The notes under the pieces were generated by a model. The model searched no databases. It was not told the origin of the DNA and saw nothing but the letters and a program-made list of their open reading frames with translations. The translations under genes and the position numbers were made by a program. A DNA stretch of 64,000 bases from Herminiimonas sp. CN (GTDB taxonomy: Bacteria; Pseudomonadota; Gammaproteobacteria; Burkholderiales; Burkholderiaceae_D). The stretch covers positions 1-64,000 of the forward strand of contig NZ_AVCC01000003.1 of the NCBI RefSeq assembly GCF_000622895.1, in the 5' to 3' direction. Positions 1 through 7,623 of the stretch are shown here, one piece after another (positions within the stretch are counted from its first letter, which is position 1; each line of letters opens with the position of its first letter).

Positions 1-27
1 AGGCCGCGTTAAACGCGGCCTTTTTTT
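1..27 (+). terminator. Rho-independent terminator at window edge
   Basis: An 8-bp GC-rich stem (1-8 pairing with 14-21) with a 5-nt loop is followed directly by a run of seven T. In the plus direction this is a textbook intrinsic terminator, so it probably ends a plus-strand gene left of the window. It may also serve the minus-strand gene at 69-737, whose stop lies about 45 bp away. Confidence 0.85.
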
Positions 28-68
28 ATTGCTTCTCGCTTGCGTTACTACCTGCTTTTGGCTTGCCG

Positions 69-737
69 TTAGTTTGTTGCCGGCTCCGCAACGAAGATTT
101 CGACCCGGCGGTTTCTTGCCCGGTTGGCGGCGCTGTCGTTGGCTGTCAGCGGTTCATGCGAGCCGCGGCCATCGACGGTAAAGCGGTTGGCGGCAACGCC
201 GCGGGCTACCAGGTAGTCGCGCGTGTGCGCTGCACGGTCGCGCGACAGCGGCATGTTGACGGCGTCGGAGCCGGTGCTATCGGTGTGGCCGATGATGGTC
301 ACCGTGGTGGCGCGATTTTCATTCAGGCTGGCGGCGAAGCGATCGAGTATCGGGCGGAAGTTCGGCGCAATATCGGATTTGCCGGTATTGAAGGAGATGT
401 CGCTCGGGATGTCGAGTTTCAACTGGTTGTCGGCGGTCTGGCTGACCTGCACGCCGGTGCCGGCGGTGGCTTGTTCCATTGCCTTCTTCTGGTTTTCCAT
501 CCGGTTCGACCAGATGTTGCCGGCGGCAGCGCCGGCCAGGCCGCCAAGGACTGCGCCGGTAGCGGTGCGCCGCCCGCCGCCGCCGCCGGTGGCAGCGCCG
601 ATCACCGCCCCGGCCAATGCGCCGACGCCGGCGCCGGTCGCGGTGCCGCGCTGGGTGTTCGACATTTCGGGCATGTTGGCGCAGCCAGTCAATGCCAGGG
701 CGGCTATTAATGCCGAGAGAGTGAATTGTGTGCGCAT
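69..737 (-). CDS. OmpA-family lipoprotein with glycine-zipper region
   Basis: The 222-residue product has a short signal peptide ending in a lipobox (LTGC, Cys19), so it should be a lipoprotein anchored in the outer membrane. Residues about 34-75 are a Gly/Ala-rich glycine-zipper stretch. Residues about 105-220 form an OmpA C-terminal domain with the peptidoglycan-binding signature GHTDSTGS and a following NxxLSxxRA-like segment, so it likely tethers outer membrane to cell wall. The start at 737 is chosen because an AAGGGG ribosome site precedes it and the lipoprotein signal begins there; the frame stays open to 806 but without signal features. It resembles the YiaD/Pal-like lipoproteins of Proteobacteria. 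Confidence 0.9.
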   Translation of the reverse strand: MRTQFTLSALIAALALTGCANMPEMSNTQRGTATGAGVGALAGAVIGAATGGGGGRRTATGAVLGGLAGAAAGNIWSNRMENQKKAMEQATAGTGVQVSQTADNQLKLDIPSDISFNTGKSDIAPNFRPILDRFAASLNENRATTVTIIGHTDSTGSDAVNMPLSRDRAAHTRDYLVARGVAANRFTVDGRGSHEPLTANDSAANRARNRRVEIFVAEPATN

Positions 738-1050
738 GACGACCCCTTTTTTAATGAGAATGTTCATTCTTGCATGCAGGATCAGATGCCGGACGGAATG
801 TTTCATTTTTTAACATTCTTCCGCAATGTCCGGTCCTGCCCCAGACGACCGCCTGAGACGCTCTGCCGAAATTTAATACTGCTATTGGTATTCTTGCGGC
901 GGCAATGAAAACAATCGATAGCACTGATTTTTTGCCGATACCCTGCCTTATTTTTGATGTTTCAGAGCGTCATCAGAAGCCGGGCAAACATGTTCTCAAG
1001 ATAGCCGCTGCCATCGCGCCGGGGCTTGCGGGCGCGCAAACAATGGCCGG
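738..1050. other. Intergenic region upstream of the OmpA-family gene
   Basis: No convincing gene is seen. The stretch holds the leader of the minus-strand OmpA-family gene. It contains a 6-bp-arm palindrome at 757-770 (AGAATG/CATTCT), a 7-bp-arm palindrome at 796-818 (GAATGTT/AACATTC) and an imperfect palindrome at 876-891 reading ATACTGCTATTGGTAT. Any of these could be operators; no clear -35/-10 pair was found. Confidence 0.5.
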
Positions 1051-1563
1051 TTAGCGTGCGCCGCGGGTGCGGATCTCGGCGAACTCTTCGATGCTGCCCA
1101 GCTTGACGGTGATCGGGTTGAGCGTGATGGTCGGCTGCATCGGGCGCCAGGCGAACTGCCATGATTGCTGCGCCGCTTGCGCGGCCGGGCGGGTGAAGAT
1201 GGCGCCCAGCGGGCTGCGCTTGCCGTAGCTGACCGCGCCGTCGATGCCGGCCCAGTTCGGCAGCGCGCGTCCGACTGCGCGGTGCAGGCGCTCGCCGAAT
1301 GCTTCGGTGTTGTGTATCACCAGGCAGGCATCGCTGCCGGCATTGAACAGGCTTTCATCCCAGACCGGGGCGAAGCCGAGGGTCAGGAAGTTGGGCGCCA
1401 TGGCTGAATTGAGCCGGATGCCCGGTGCGTGCGCCAGCGCGCCGGGATTCTGGTCGGTGGCCGGCTGCAGGCGGAATTCGCCCAGGGTCAGGCAGTTTTG
1501 CAGCACGGCTTTGGGCCCGTACAGGTAGAGCGTGGCGGGGCGTTGGTAATCTTTGCTTGGCAT
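1051..1563 (-). CDS. Hypothetical protein, 170 aa
   Basis: I do not recognise this protein. It has no signal peptide, no membrane segment and no obvious catalytic motif. It is mixed alpha/beta in character, with a hydrophobic centre (around the NFLTLGFAPVW segment) and a Ser/Gly/Arg patch after residue 110. Codon use and GC content match its neighbours, and the frame is long relative to the antisense frames, so I accept it as a gene. It lies on the same strand as the NYN-domain gene upstream (61 bp gap) and may be its operon partner. Confidence 0.6.
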   Translation of the reverse strand: MPSKDYQRPATLYLYGPKAVLQNCLTLGEFRLQPATDQNPGALAHAPGIRLNSAMAPNFLTLGFAPVWDESLFNAGSDACLVIHNTEAFGERLHRAVGRALPNWAGIDGAVSYGKRSPLGAIFTRPAAQAAQQSWQFAWRPMQPTITLNPITVKLGSIEEFAEIRTRGAR

Positions 1564-1623
1564 GCGTGGTATCGGAAAAAATGAAAAGGGGGGGCGGCTG
1601 GATTCAATTGCGCTTATTGGGCA

Positions 1624-2454
1624 TCAGTCTTCCAGCGCCGGCAGGCGGATCGTGTACTGGCCGGATTTCTCGTCGCGTACCATGCTCAGCAGGTGCTGCT
1701 TTTGCGCGTCTTCGACCAGTTCGCGGAACGAGCGGTAGCCGTAGGCCGATTCGGTGAAGCCGGGCTTGCGCCGCTTCATGGTCTGCTTGACCATCGAGCC
1801 CCACAGTTTTTCTTCCTCGCCGCGCTCGGCGATCAGCGCTTCGATGGTTTCGACGATGAAATCGAGCGCTTCCTGCCGTTTGTCGTCTTCCTGCTTGATC
1901 GGCGCCGGCTTGGCCTTGTCGTTGCCGGCGGCCTTGGCCGGCGCCTTCTTCTCGGCCGGTTTGCGCTTCGGCCTGGCGTCGCGCACCAGGTCGTCGTAAA
2001 AGATGAATTCGTCGCAATTGGCCGACAGCAGGTCGGAAGTCGAACTCTTGACGCCGATGCCGATCACGTACTTGTTGTTTTCGCGCAGCTTCGACACCAG
2101 CGGCGAAAAATCCGAATCGCCGCTGATGATCACGAACGCGTCCACGTGCGCCTTGGTGTAGCACAGGTCGAGCGCATCGACCACCATACGGATGTCGGCC
2201 GAATTCTTGCCGGACTGGCGCACGTGCGGGATTTCGATCAGCTCGAACGCCGCTTCGTGCATTGCGCCCTTGAATTCCTTGTAGCGGTCCCAGTCGCAGT
2301 AGGCCTTCTTGACCACGATGCTGCCTTTCAGCAGCAGGCGTTCCAGCACCATGCGGATATCGAACTGCGGGAATTTGGCATCGCGCACGCCCAGCGCCAC
2401 GTTCTCGAAATCGCAGAACAATGCCATGTTGGTGACTTCCGGTTGACCTGCCAT
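1624..2454 (-). CDS. NYN-domain (DUF88/LabA-like) RNase-like protein with C-terminal OST-HTH-type domain
   Basis: The 276-residue product starts with an NYN/PIN-like fold (about residues 8-150): the first acidic residue sits in FCDFENV and the later pair in ISGDSDFSPL, the arrangement expected for a metal-dependent nuclease active site. A Lys/Ala/Pro-rich linker (about 160-190) leads to a C-terminal domain (about 195-270) with the GFTESAYGYRSFRELVE pattern typical of OST-HTH/LOTUS RNA-binding modules. Family knowledge suggests RNA processing or decay; the substrate is unknown. A GAAGGAA ribosome site precedes the chosen start. Confidence 0.88.
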   Translation of the reverse strand: MAGQPEVTNMALFCDFENVALGVRDAKFPQFDIRMVLERLLLKGSIVVKKAYCDWDRYKEFKGAMHEAAFELIEIPHVRQSGKNSADIRMVVDALDLCYTKAHVDAFVIISGDSDFSPLVSKLRENNKYVIGIGVKSSTSDLLSANCDEFIFYDDLVRDARPKRKPAEKKAPAKAAGNDKAKPAPIKQEDDKRQEALDFIVETIEALIAERGEEEKLWGSMVKQTMKRRKPGFTESAYGYRSFRELVEDAQKQHLLSMVRDEKSGQYTIRLPALED

Positions 2455-2470
2455 CGTGCATTCCTTCGTT

Positions 2471-2695
2471 TTATGGTTGCTGCCTGAGGCTCACGTAAAT
2501 CTGTTCGACCCGGCTCCTGGCCCACGGCGTCTTGCGCAGGAAGGTCAGGCTGGATTTGATGCTGGGCTCGCTCTTGAAGCAGCGCACATCGACCATCCGC
2601 GCCAGGCCGTCCCAGCCGTACTCAGATACCAGCGCGGTCAGCAGCGCTTCCAGCGTAACGCCTTGCAGCGGATTGTTCGATTGCGGCGTGCTCAT
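2471..2695 (-). CDS. VF530 family protein (DUF2132)
   Basis: The 74-residue protein matches the small VF530 family almost end to end: an N-terminal [13 protein letters not shown] segment, [15 protein letters not shown], and the diagnostic [16 protein letters not shown] motif. Members are compact alpha-helical proteins annotated as DNA-binding from structural work; a cellular role is not established. It sits 16 bp upstream of the NYN-domain gene on the same strand and 17 bp downstream of the radical SAM gene, so the three probably share a transcript. Confidence 0.88.
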   Translation of the reverse strand: MSTPQSNNPLQGVTLEALLTALVSEYGWDGLARMVDVRCFKSEPSIKSSLTFLRKTPWARSRVEQIYVSLRQQP

Positions 2696-2712
2696 GTTTT
2701 TGCCTGACGATT

Positions 2713-4995
2713 TTACTTGCGCCCGCTGCGCTGGGTGTTGCGCTGCACGTTGCCGATGCTGCTGGGATTCTTGCGTGGGGCGTGGCCGGCGGCCGATCTG
2801 GCCGGTGCCGGCTTGCCCTTCAGCGCGGCCTTGTCGACCGCGCGGCTGGTGGCCTGGCTGACCACCTTGCCGGCGCTGCGCTTGGCCGCGCCCGGGCCGC
2901 CGTCTTCGGCGGCGCTCCAGGCCGGGATCAGATGACGCGAACTATTGCCGATCAGGTCGGCGCGTCCCATGCGCTTCAGGCCTTCGTGCAGGATCGGCCA
3001 GTTGGCCGGGTCGTGGTAGCGCAGAAAAGCCTTGTGCAGCTTGCGCACCTGGCCGCTGCGCGCGGTTTCCACCAGTTCCGAATCCGCATCCACCTTGTGC
3101 AGCGGGTTCTTGCGGGTGTGGTACATGGTGGTCGCCATCGCCATCGGGGTCGGCATGAAGGTTTGCACCTGATCCAGCTTGAAATCGTTTTTTTTCAGCC
3201 ACAGCGCCAGATGCATCATGTCTTCATCGGTCGAGCCGGGGTGGGCGGCGATGAAGTACGGGATCAGGTATTGCTTCTTGCCGGCTTCCTTCGAGAAACG
3301 GTCGAACATTTCCTTGAAGGTGTCGTAGTTGCCGATGCCCGGCTTCATCATCTTCGACAGCGTGTTCTGTTCGGTATGCTCGGGCGCAATTTTGAGAAGG
3401 CCGCCGACATGGAAAGAAACCAGTTCTTTCACGTATTCGGGCGAACGCACCGCCAGGTCGTAGCGCAGGCCGGAGCTGATCAGCACCTTCTTGACGCCGC
3501 GGATCTCGCGCGCTTTGCGGTAGACCGAGATCAGCTTGCTGTGGTCGGTGCCGAGGTTGCTGCAGATGACCGGGTACACGCAGGATAGGCGGCGGCAGGT
3601 TTCCTCGATGCTCTTGTCCTTGCAGGCCAGCCGGTACATGTTGGCGGTCGGGCCGCCGAGGTCGGAAATGGTGCCGGTGAAGCCCTTGGTCTTGTCGCGG
3701 ATCTCCTCGATCTCGCGCAGAATCGACGGCTCGGAGCGGCTCTGGACGATGCGGCCCTCGTGCTCGGTGATCGAGCAGAAAGTGCAGCCGCCGAAGCAGC
3801 CGCGCATGATGTTGATCGAGAACCGGATCATTTCCCAGGCCGGGATGCGCGCATTGCCGTAGCTCGGGTGCGGGCCGCGCGCATACGGCAGGCCGTAGAC
3901 GCCGTCCATCTCGTCCATCGCCAGCGGCAGCGGTTGCGGATTGAGCCAGACATCGCGCTCGCCGTGGCCCTGCACCAGCGCCCGCGCGTTGCCGGGGTTC
4001 GATTCCAGGTGCAGGATGCGCGATGCGTGCGCGTACAGCACCGGATCGGCGCTGACCTGCTCGAACGACGGCAGCCGGATCACGCTCTTGCTGCGCTGCT
4101 CCTTCTGCGCGGCCTGGCGCTGTTCGCGGCTCAGGATCAGGATCGGCTTTTCGACCGCTGCCGCCGGTGCGCCGGATGCCGCGCTGGCGCAGCCGGTCTT
4201 GTCCTCGGTGCTGCCGTACGGATTGAGCGGCGCTTCGGCCCGGCCCGGGGTGTCGATCCGGGTCGAATCGGTTGCGCTCCAGTCGTCGGCAGGCAGCCAG
4301 CCGCGCGGCACCATGAAGGCGGTGCCGCGCAGGTTGCGGATCGCCTTGATCGGCTCGCCGGCCGCCAGCCGGTGCGTCAGGTCGACCAGCGCCCGTTCGG
4401 CATTGCCGAACAGCAGGATATCGGCCTTCGAATCCGGCAGCACCGAGCGCTTGACCTTGTCGGTCCAGTAATCGTAATGCGCGATGCGGCGCAGGCTGGC
4501 CTCGATACTCCCGATAACGATCGTTGTATCCGCATATGCTTCGCGGGCGCGCTGCGCATACACCACTACTGCGCGGTCTGGCCGCTTGTTCGGTTCGGCG
4601 TTCGCGGTGTAGGCGTCCTCGGAGCGGATCTTGCGGTCGGCGGTGTAGCGGTTGATCATCGAATCCATGTTGCCGGCGGTGATGCCGAAATACAGCTTCG
4701 GTTTGCCGAGCGCGCGGAACGCGTCGGCCGAGTGCCAGTCCGGCTGGCTGATGATGCCGACCCGGAAGCCCTGGGCCTCCAGCAGGCGGCCGATCAGCGC
4801 CATGCCGAAGCTCGGATGGTCGATATAGGCGTCGCCGGTAATCAGGATCACATCGCAGGCATCCCAGCCGAGCTGCTCCATCTCGGCGCGCGACATCGGC
4901 AGAAAGGGCGCGGCGGCGGCCCGTTCCGACCGTTTCGGCACGGTGGAAAACAGGTTGGTCGGGGCGAGGTTGGGGGTGATGGCAAGTGCGTTCAT
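2713..4995 (-). CDS. YgiQ-type radical SAM protein (UPF0313)
   Basis: The 760-residue protein has the YgiQ architecture: an N-terminal domain beginning with [16 protein letters not shown] and [17 protein letters not shown], followed by a radical SAM core. The Fe-S cluster cysteines are in GCFGGCTFC (C-x3-C-x2-C, near residues 395-403). A basic, low-complexity Ala/Lys/Arg tail follows after about residue 700, which is common in this family. The reaction is not known. Length agrees with typical YgiQ proteins (about 700-760). No strong ribosome site was seen before the start, but the N-terminus is conserved in character. Confidence 0.92.
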   Translation of the reverse strand: MNALAITPNLAPTNLFSTVPKRSERAAAAPFLPMSRAEMEQLGWDACDVILITGDAYIDHPSFGMALIGRLLEAQGFRVGIISQPDWHSADAFRALGKPKLYFGITAGNMDSMINRYTADRKIRSEDAYTANAEPNKRPDRAVVVYAQRAREAYADTTIVIGSIEASLRRIAHYDYWTDKVKRSVLPDSKADILLFGNAERALVDLTHRLAAGEPIKAIRNLRGTAFMVPRGWLPADDWSATDSTRIDTPGRAEAPLNPYGSTEDKTGCASAASGAPAAAVEKPILILSREQRQAAQKEQRSKSVIRLPSFEQVSADPVLYAHASRILHLESNPGNARALVQGHGERDVWLNPQPLPLAMDEMDGVYGLPYARGPHPSYGNARIPAWEMIRFSINIMRGCFGGCTFCSITEHEGRIVQSRSEPSILREIEEIRDKTKGFTGTISDLGGPTANMYRLACKDKSIEETCRRLSCVYPVICSNLGTDHSKLISVYRKAREIRGVKKVLISSGLRYDLAVRSPEYVKELVSFHVGGLLKIAPEHTEQNTLSKMMKPGIGNYDTFKEMFDRFSKEAGKKQYLIPYFIAAHPGSTDEDMMHLALWLKKNDFKLDQVQTFMPTPMAMATTMYHTRKNPLHKVDADSELVETARSGQVRKLHKAFLRYHDPANWPILHEGLKRMGRADLIGNSSRHLIPAWSAAEDGGPGAAKRSAGKVVSQATSRAVDKAALKGKPAPARSAAGHAPRKNPSSIGNVQRNTQRSGRK

Positions 4996-5040
4996 ATCGG
5001 TCGGATTGTACCGCAGCGCCGGTTTCCGCGACGGCCGCGC

Positions 5041-5247
5041 CTAATAATGCGGCGGCCGTTCGTTGGCGCCGTTGCCGTCCTGGTCGCCGGCCGGTTCCTT
5101 GACCAGCCGCGCCAGCGCTGCGCACAGGGTTTCCAGCCGGTCTATTTTTTGCTGCTGGCGATACACCAGCGTATTCAATTCTTCGAGCAAGTCTTCCTGG
5201 CGGGCGACCTTGATCTCGATTTCGATCATCCGTGCTTCGGGGCTCAT
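5041..5247 (-). CDS. slyX: SlyX family protein
   Basis: From the start at 5247 the protein is 68 residues, normal for SlyX, and begins MSPEARMIEIEIKVARQ, followed by a heptad-patterned coiled coil (ARQEDLLEELNTLVYRQQ and onward) and a Pro-rich end with the conserved RPPHY terminus. An AAGGAAA ribosome site lies about 8 bp upstream of this start, whereas upstream in-frame starts lack one. SlyX proteins are small coiled-coil proteins of unclear function often annotated near slyD. It is likely transcribed ahead of the ygiQ-like gene (45 bp gap). Confidence 0.85.
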   Translation of the reverse strand: MSPEARMIEIEIKVARQEDLLEELNTLVYRQQQKIDRLETLCAALARLVKEPAGDQDGNGANERPPHY

Positions 5248-5458
5248 CGGCGGTTTTTCCTTGCTAGGTTGATGCCGCAGCATTGCAGCAGAAGATTGGA
5301 GTATGACTGAAACCCGTGCATTCATCGCATGATTTTATTGCCATCATAAAATATACGGGGGCTCTGTATATGTTGCAGCCCGGAACCGCGGCGGGAGCCG
5401 CTTCAGGCCGTTGCGATTTGCGTTAACATGGCGGCTGCTCCTCATCCGATTCACCATC

Positions 5459-5659
5459 ATGGACAAACCAACTCCGCCGGCCGACGGCACCTGCTGCGAA
5501 AGCGGCTGCGATCCGTGCGTCTGGGATACCTATTATGCGGCGCTGCGGGCCTGGGAGACGCAACAGGCGGCAGCGGACGCAGCGGCACCCGGCATCGGTG
5601 CGCCGGCCGCTACGGACGGGCGTTTTTCGCCGGCGATGATTTCGATTTGCACGGCGTGA
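5459..5659 (+). CDS. Small oxidoreductase-like domain protein
   Basis: The 66-residue product carries CCESGCDPCVWDTYYAALRAWE, abbreviated here by its key residues Cys-Cys, Cys, Cys and the Trp-Asp-x-Tyr-Tyr block; this is the signature of the short oxidoreductase-like domain family, found alone in many proteobacteria. The cysteines suggest metal or redox chemistry, but no reaction is established. The sequence after the motif is low-complexity Ala. Start at 5459 is preferred because the motif follows within 20 residues. Confidence 0.7.
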   Translation: MDKPTPPADGTCCESGCDPCVWDTYYAALRAWETQQAAADAAAPGIGAPAATDGRFSPAMISICTA

Positions 5660-6183
5660 CCTGGCCGGAGTCGAAATGCATCGACCGCGCCGGCATCGTT
5701 TTCGGCATCGCCGGCCTCGGCCGGAACTACCGCATACCGCTGCTGCCGTCGCCGTGGGCGTATTCGACCTGTCGCGGCAGTTGATTTTCGTCAAAACTTA
5801 TGCAGCAAGTTCGTTCGCGGCAACTGTTGCGCTTAAAAATATACATGCACCTGTATATTTTTTTGTTCGCAGCTAAATCGTGCTTAAAACGATTGTTTTT
5901 GCATATACCCTAGATAATTCAGTTTAGTTGGGAAAAATGACTTGGCTCCGGCGCTGCGGGCCGGGTGTTTTGTTGTAAATACGTCATGTTTTGCATTCCT
6001 TTGATGTTAATCAATAGGCAACGTTTTTGAGATGAAATACTGGTTTCGCGGGGAGGTGAAAACAGTGCGACCGGAATCTTGACCCGGTTCCTGTGATCAA
6101 GCTGGATCCTGCAAACACAGTGGTCATGACTAGAAACACAAATCTCGCGTGATTCATCTTTTTAATCAAAAAAGGAGTTTGCC
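5660..6183. other. Long leader/promoter region of the Tad locus
   Basis: This 520-bp stretch has no convincing gene. It turns AT-rich after about 5785, unlike the flanking coding DNA, as expected of a control region for the highly expressed pilin at 6184. It holds a perfect 11-bp inverted repeat (5835-5862) and an AT-rich block with a possible TAGATAAT -10 element near 5910-5920. A strong AAGGAG-type ribosome site precedes the first pilin. Confidence 0.6.
5835..5862. promoter_or_regulatory. Perfect AT-rich inverted repeat (operator or weak terminator)
   Basis: Arms of 11 bp (5835-5845 and 5852-5862) flank the 6-bp centre TGCACC and are followed by more T residues. The core reads ATACA-N6-TGTAT. 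As RNA it could form an A/U-rich hairpin with a U tail; as DNA it looks like a dimer operator upstream of the pilin gene. The sequence alone does not decide between the two. Confidence 0.5.
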
Positions 6184-6375
6184 ATGAATGCCATCAAAAA
6201 TTTTATGCAGGATGAAGAAGGTGCTGTAGCGATTGAATATGCGCTGCTGGCGGCGCTGATAGCGATTGCAATCATCGCCGGCGCAACAACAGTGGGACAT
6301 TGTCTCAATAATACGTTCGTGAGTATCGCCAACGTTCTCAAGGGTCAGCCATGGGCTGCTCCGACTTGCACCTAA
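6184..6375 (+). CDS. flp: Flp/TadA-type IVb pilin, copy 1
   Basis: The 63-residue prepilin has a short charged leader ending at the Gly13-Ala14 junction, where the TadV/CpaA peptidase is expected to cut, then the EY motif (VAIEYALLAAL) and a long hydrophobic helix typical of Flp major pilins. The mature form is about 50 residues. Two cysteines occur, Cys40 just after the hydrophobic helix and Cys62 at the end, both conserved in copy 2. A good GGAG ribosome site precedes the start. It shares its first 45 residues nearly exactly with the second copy at 6607. Confidence 0.95.
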   Translation: MNAIKNFMQDEEGAVAIEYALLAALIAIAIIAGATTVGHCLNNTFVSIANVLKGQPWAAPTCT

Positions 6376-6388
6376 TCGTATTGACCTT

Positions 6389-6411
6389 CCTGCGCCCGTG
6401 ATGGGCGCAGG
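6389..6411 (+). terminator. Hairpin after the first pilin gene
   Basis: A perfect 9-bp GC-rich stem (CCTGCGCCC/GGGCGCAGG) with a 5-nt loop starts 14 bp after the pilin stop. There is no T run, so it more likely protects the pilin mRNA end or attenuates readthrough than acts as a full terminator. A shorter, degraded version of the same hairpin follows the second pilin near 6809-6837. Confidence 0.6.
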
Positions 6412-6473
6412 TGAACGTGCCAGCCAATTGCCATTAGACCCTAGATGTCGTTATTGCTTGGCGCGGCGTGAGA

Positions 6474-6587
6474 AGCCATCGCATCCCTGACCGGTTGGTG
6501 TTGTGCGGAGCGGGGCCGGGATTGCTCCTGAATAGGATGTTGCTGCAGGGATATGACTTTATCAGTTCGCTGCCGGGCGCGCCCGGC
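6474..6587 (+). pseudogene. Decayed 5' fragment of the prepilin peptidase gene
   Basis: These 114 bp align without gaps to 6971-7084 inside the intact prepilin peptidase gene with 23 mismatches by my count, about 80% identity. In the intact gene the segment encodes roughly residues 31-68, including the region right after the first catalytic Asp. In this copy in-frame stops interrupt the reading frame, so it is non-coding. It ends just before the ribosome site of the second pilin, which marks the junction of a tandem duplication. Confidence 0.8.
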
Positions 6588-6606
6588 TTCACAGAGGGAG
6601 TTTGCC

Positions 6607-6795
6607 ATGAATGCCATCAAAAATTTTATGCGGGATGAGGAAGGCGCTGTCGCCATTGAATATGGACTGCTGGCGGCATTGATCGCAATCGCAATCATTG
6701 CCGGCGCAACACAAGTAGGGACCTGCATCAATGGTCTCTTCACGAACGTTGCTGCGGTGCTCGCCGGGGGCACGTGGGCTCCTCCGACTTGCTAG
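6607..6795 (+). CDS. flp: Flp/TadA-type IVb pilin, copy 2
   Basis: The 62-residue prepilin is a paralogue of the one at 6184: same leader, same Gly13-Ala14 cleavage site, same IEY motif and hydrophobic helix, with Cys40 and Cys62 kept. Differences cluster in the last 25 residues, which would be surface exposed in the fibre. The start at 6607 is supported by a GGAG ribosome site and identity with copy 1; an in-frame start at 6553 lies inside the peptidase-gene relic and is rejected. One copy may be the major pilin and the other minor, or both may be expressed under different conditions. Confidence 0.94.
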   Translation: MNAIKNFMRDEEGAVAIEYGLLAALIAIAIIAGATQVGTCINGLFTNVAAVLAGGTWAPPTC

Positions 6796-6880
6796 TCGTC
6801 ATATTGCCTTCCTGCGCCAAAAATGAGTGCAGGAAAACGGGTTAGCCCATTTCGATAGCACATATATAAACAACATCATC

Positions 6881-7489
6881 ATGAATAATTTGTCACCCGC
6901 CCTGATTGCAGCTGTTGCCGTTAGCCCTCTGTTTGTTTTGGTGCTGGCTGCATTGTGGAGCGATGTCAAAAGCCATCGGATCCCGAACCGGCTGGTGTTC
7001 TGGGGTGCCGGGCTGGGATTACTGTTGAACAGTGTGCTGCCGCAAGGGTACGGCTTCATCAGTTCGCTGCCGGGCGCGCTCGGCCCCTGGAAGGCGCTGG
7101 CCGGCCTGGGTCTGGGCTTTTGCATCCTGTTGCCGATGTATGCGCTGCGCGCGATGGCGGCCGGCGACGTGAAGCTGATGGCGATGATTGGTGCATTCCT
7201 GGGGCCGAACGCGATCGTCGGCACCATTTTGATGACCTTCATCGTCGGCGGCCTGCTGACCTTGCTGGTGGTAGTGCGCAACGGCAGCGTGCGTCTGTTG
7301 CTGGGCAACCTGCGCACGATGTTGATGGTCAGTTTCATCAAGGGCACGGTGCTGCGCCAGTTGCCGACCGTCGATGCGGCGCCGGTCACGGCAGGCAAGC
7401 TGCCGTATGCGGTGGCGATCGCGCTCGGAACGTTCACTTACATCGCGCTGGAGCGCGCCGGACAGATGCAATTTTTGAAATTCTTTTGA
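6881..7489 (+). CDS. cpaA: Prepilin peptidase, A24 family (CpaA/TadV)
   Basis: The 202-residue integral membrane aspartic protease processes Flp prepilins and the pseudopilins TadE/TadF. The first catalytic Asp is in LWSDVKSHRIPNRL and the second in the GDVK motif (AAGDVKLMAMIGAFLG). About six hydrophobic segments are visible and there is no N-methylation domain, as usual for TadV. I chose the ATG at 6881, although its ribosome site is weak; a GTG at 6827 in the same frame would add 18 polar residues. Residues 31-68 are the source of the relic at 6474-6587. Confidence 0.93.
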   Translation: MNNLSPALIAAVAVSPLFVLVLAALWSDVKSHRIPNRLVFWGAGLGLLLNSVLPQGYGFISSLPGALGPWKALAGLGLGFCILLPMYALRAMAAGDVKLMAMIGAFLGPNAIVGTILMTFIVGGLLTLLVVVRNGSVRLLLGNLRTMLMVSFIKGTVLRQLPTVDAAPVTAGKLPYAVAIALGTFTYIALERAGQMQFLKFF

Positions 7490-7623
7490 TGCGGCACAAA
7501 GTCGCAACAGGGGTAGCGATACACAGTAGCAACAAGGTTGATGCAAGGTAACGATTCAATAAATCAAGTGGTTCGGCCGGACGGAGTACCCGCGGCTGAA
7601 AAACCATATACCAGGGGAGCGGC

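Noticed and set aside
3760-5310. A 516-codon plus-strand open frame opposite the radical SAM gene
   Set aside because: It is antisense to the YgiQ-type protein with its intact Cys motif, and has Arg/Ala/Gly-rich composition.
5660-5784. Possible frameshifted continuation of the small oxidoreductase-like gene in another frame
   Set aside because: The 66-residue product already has the normal size for the bacterial family, and the continuation in the other frame has no recognisable domain.
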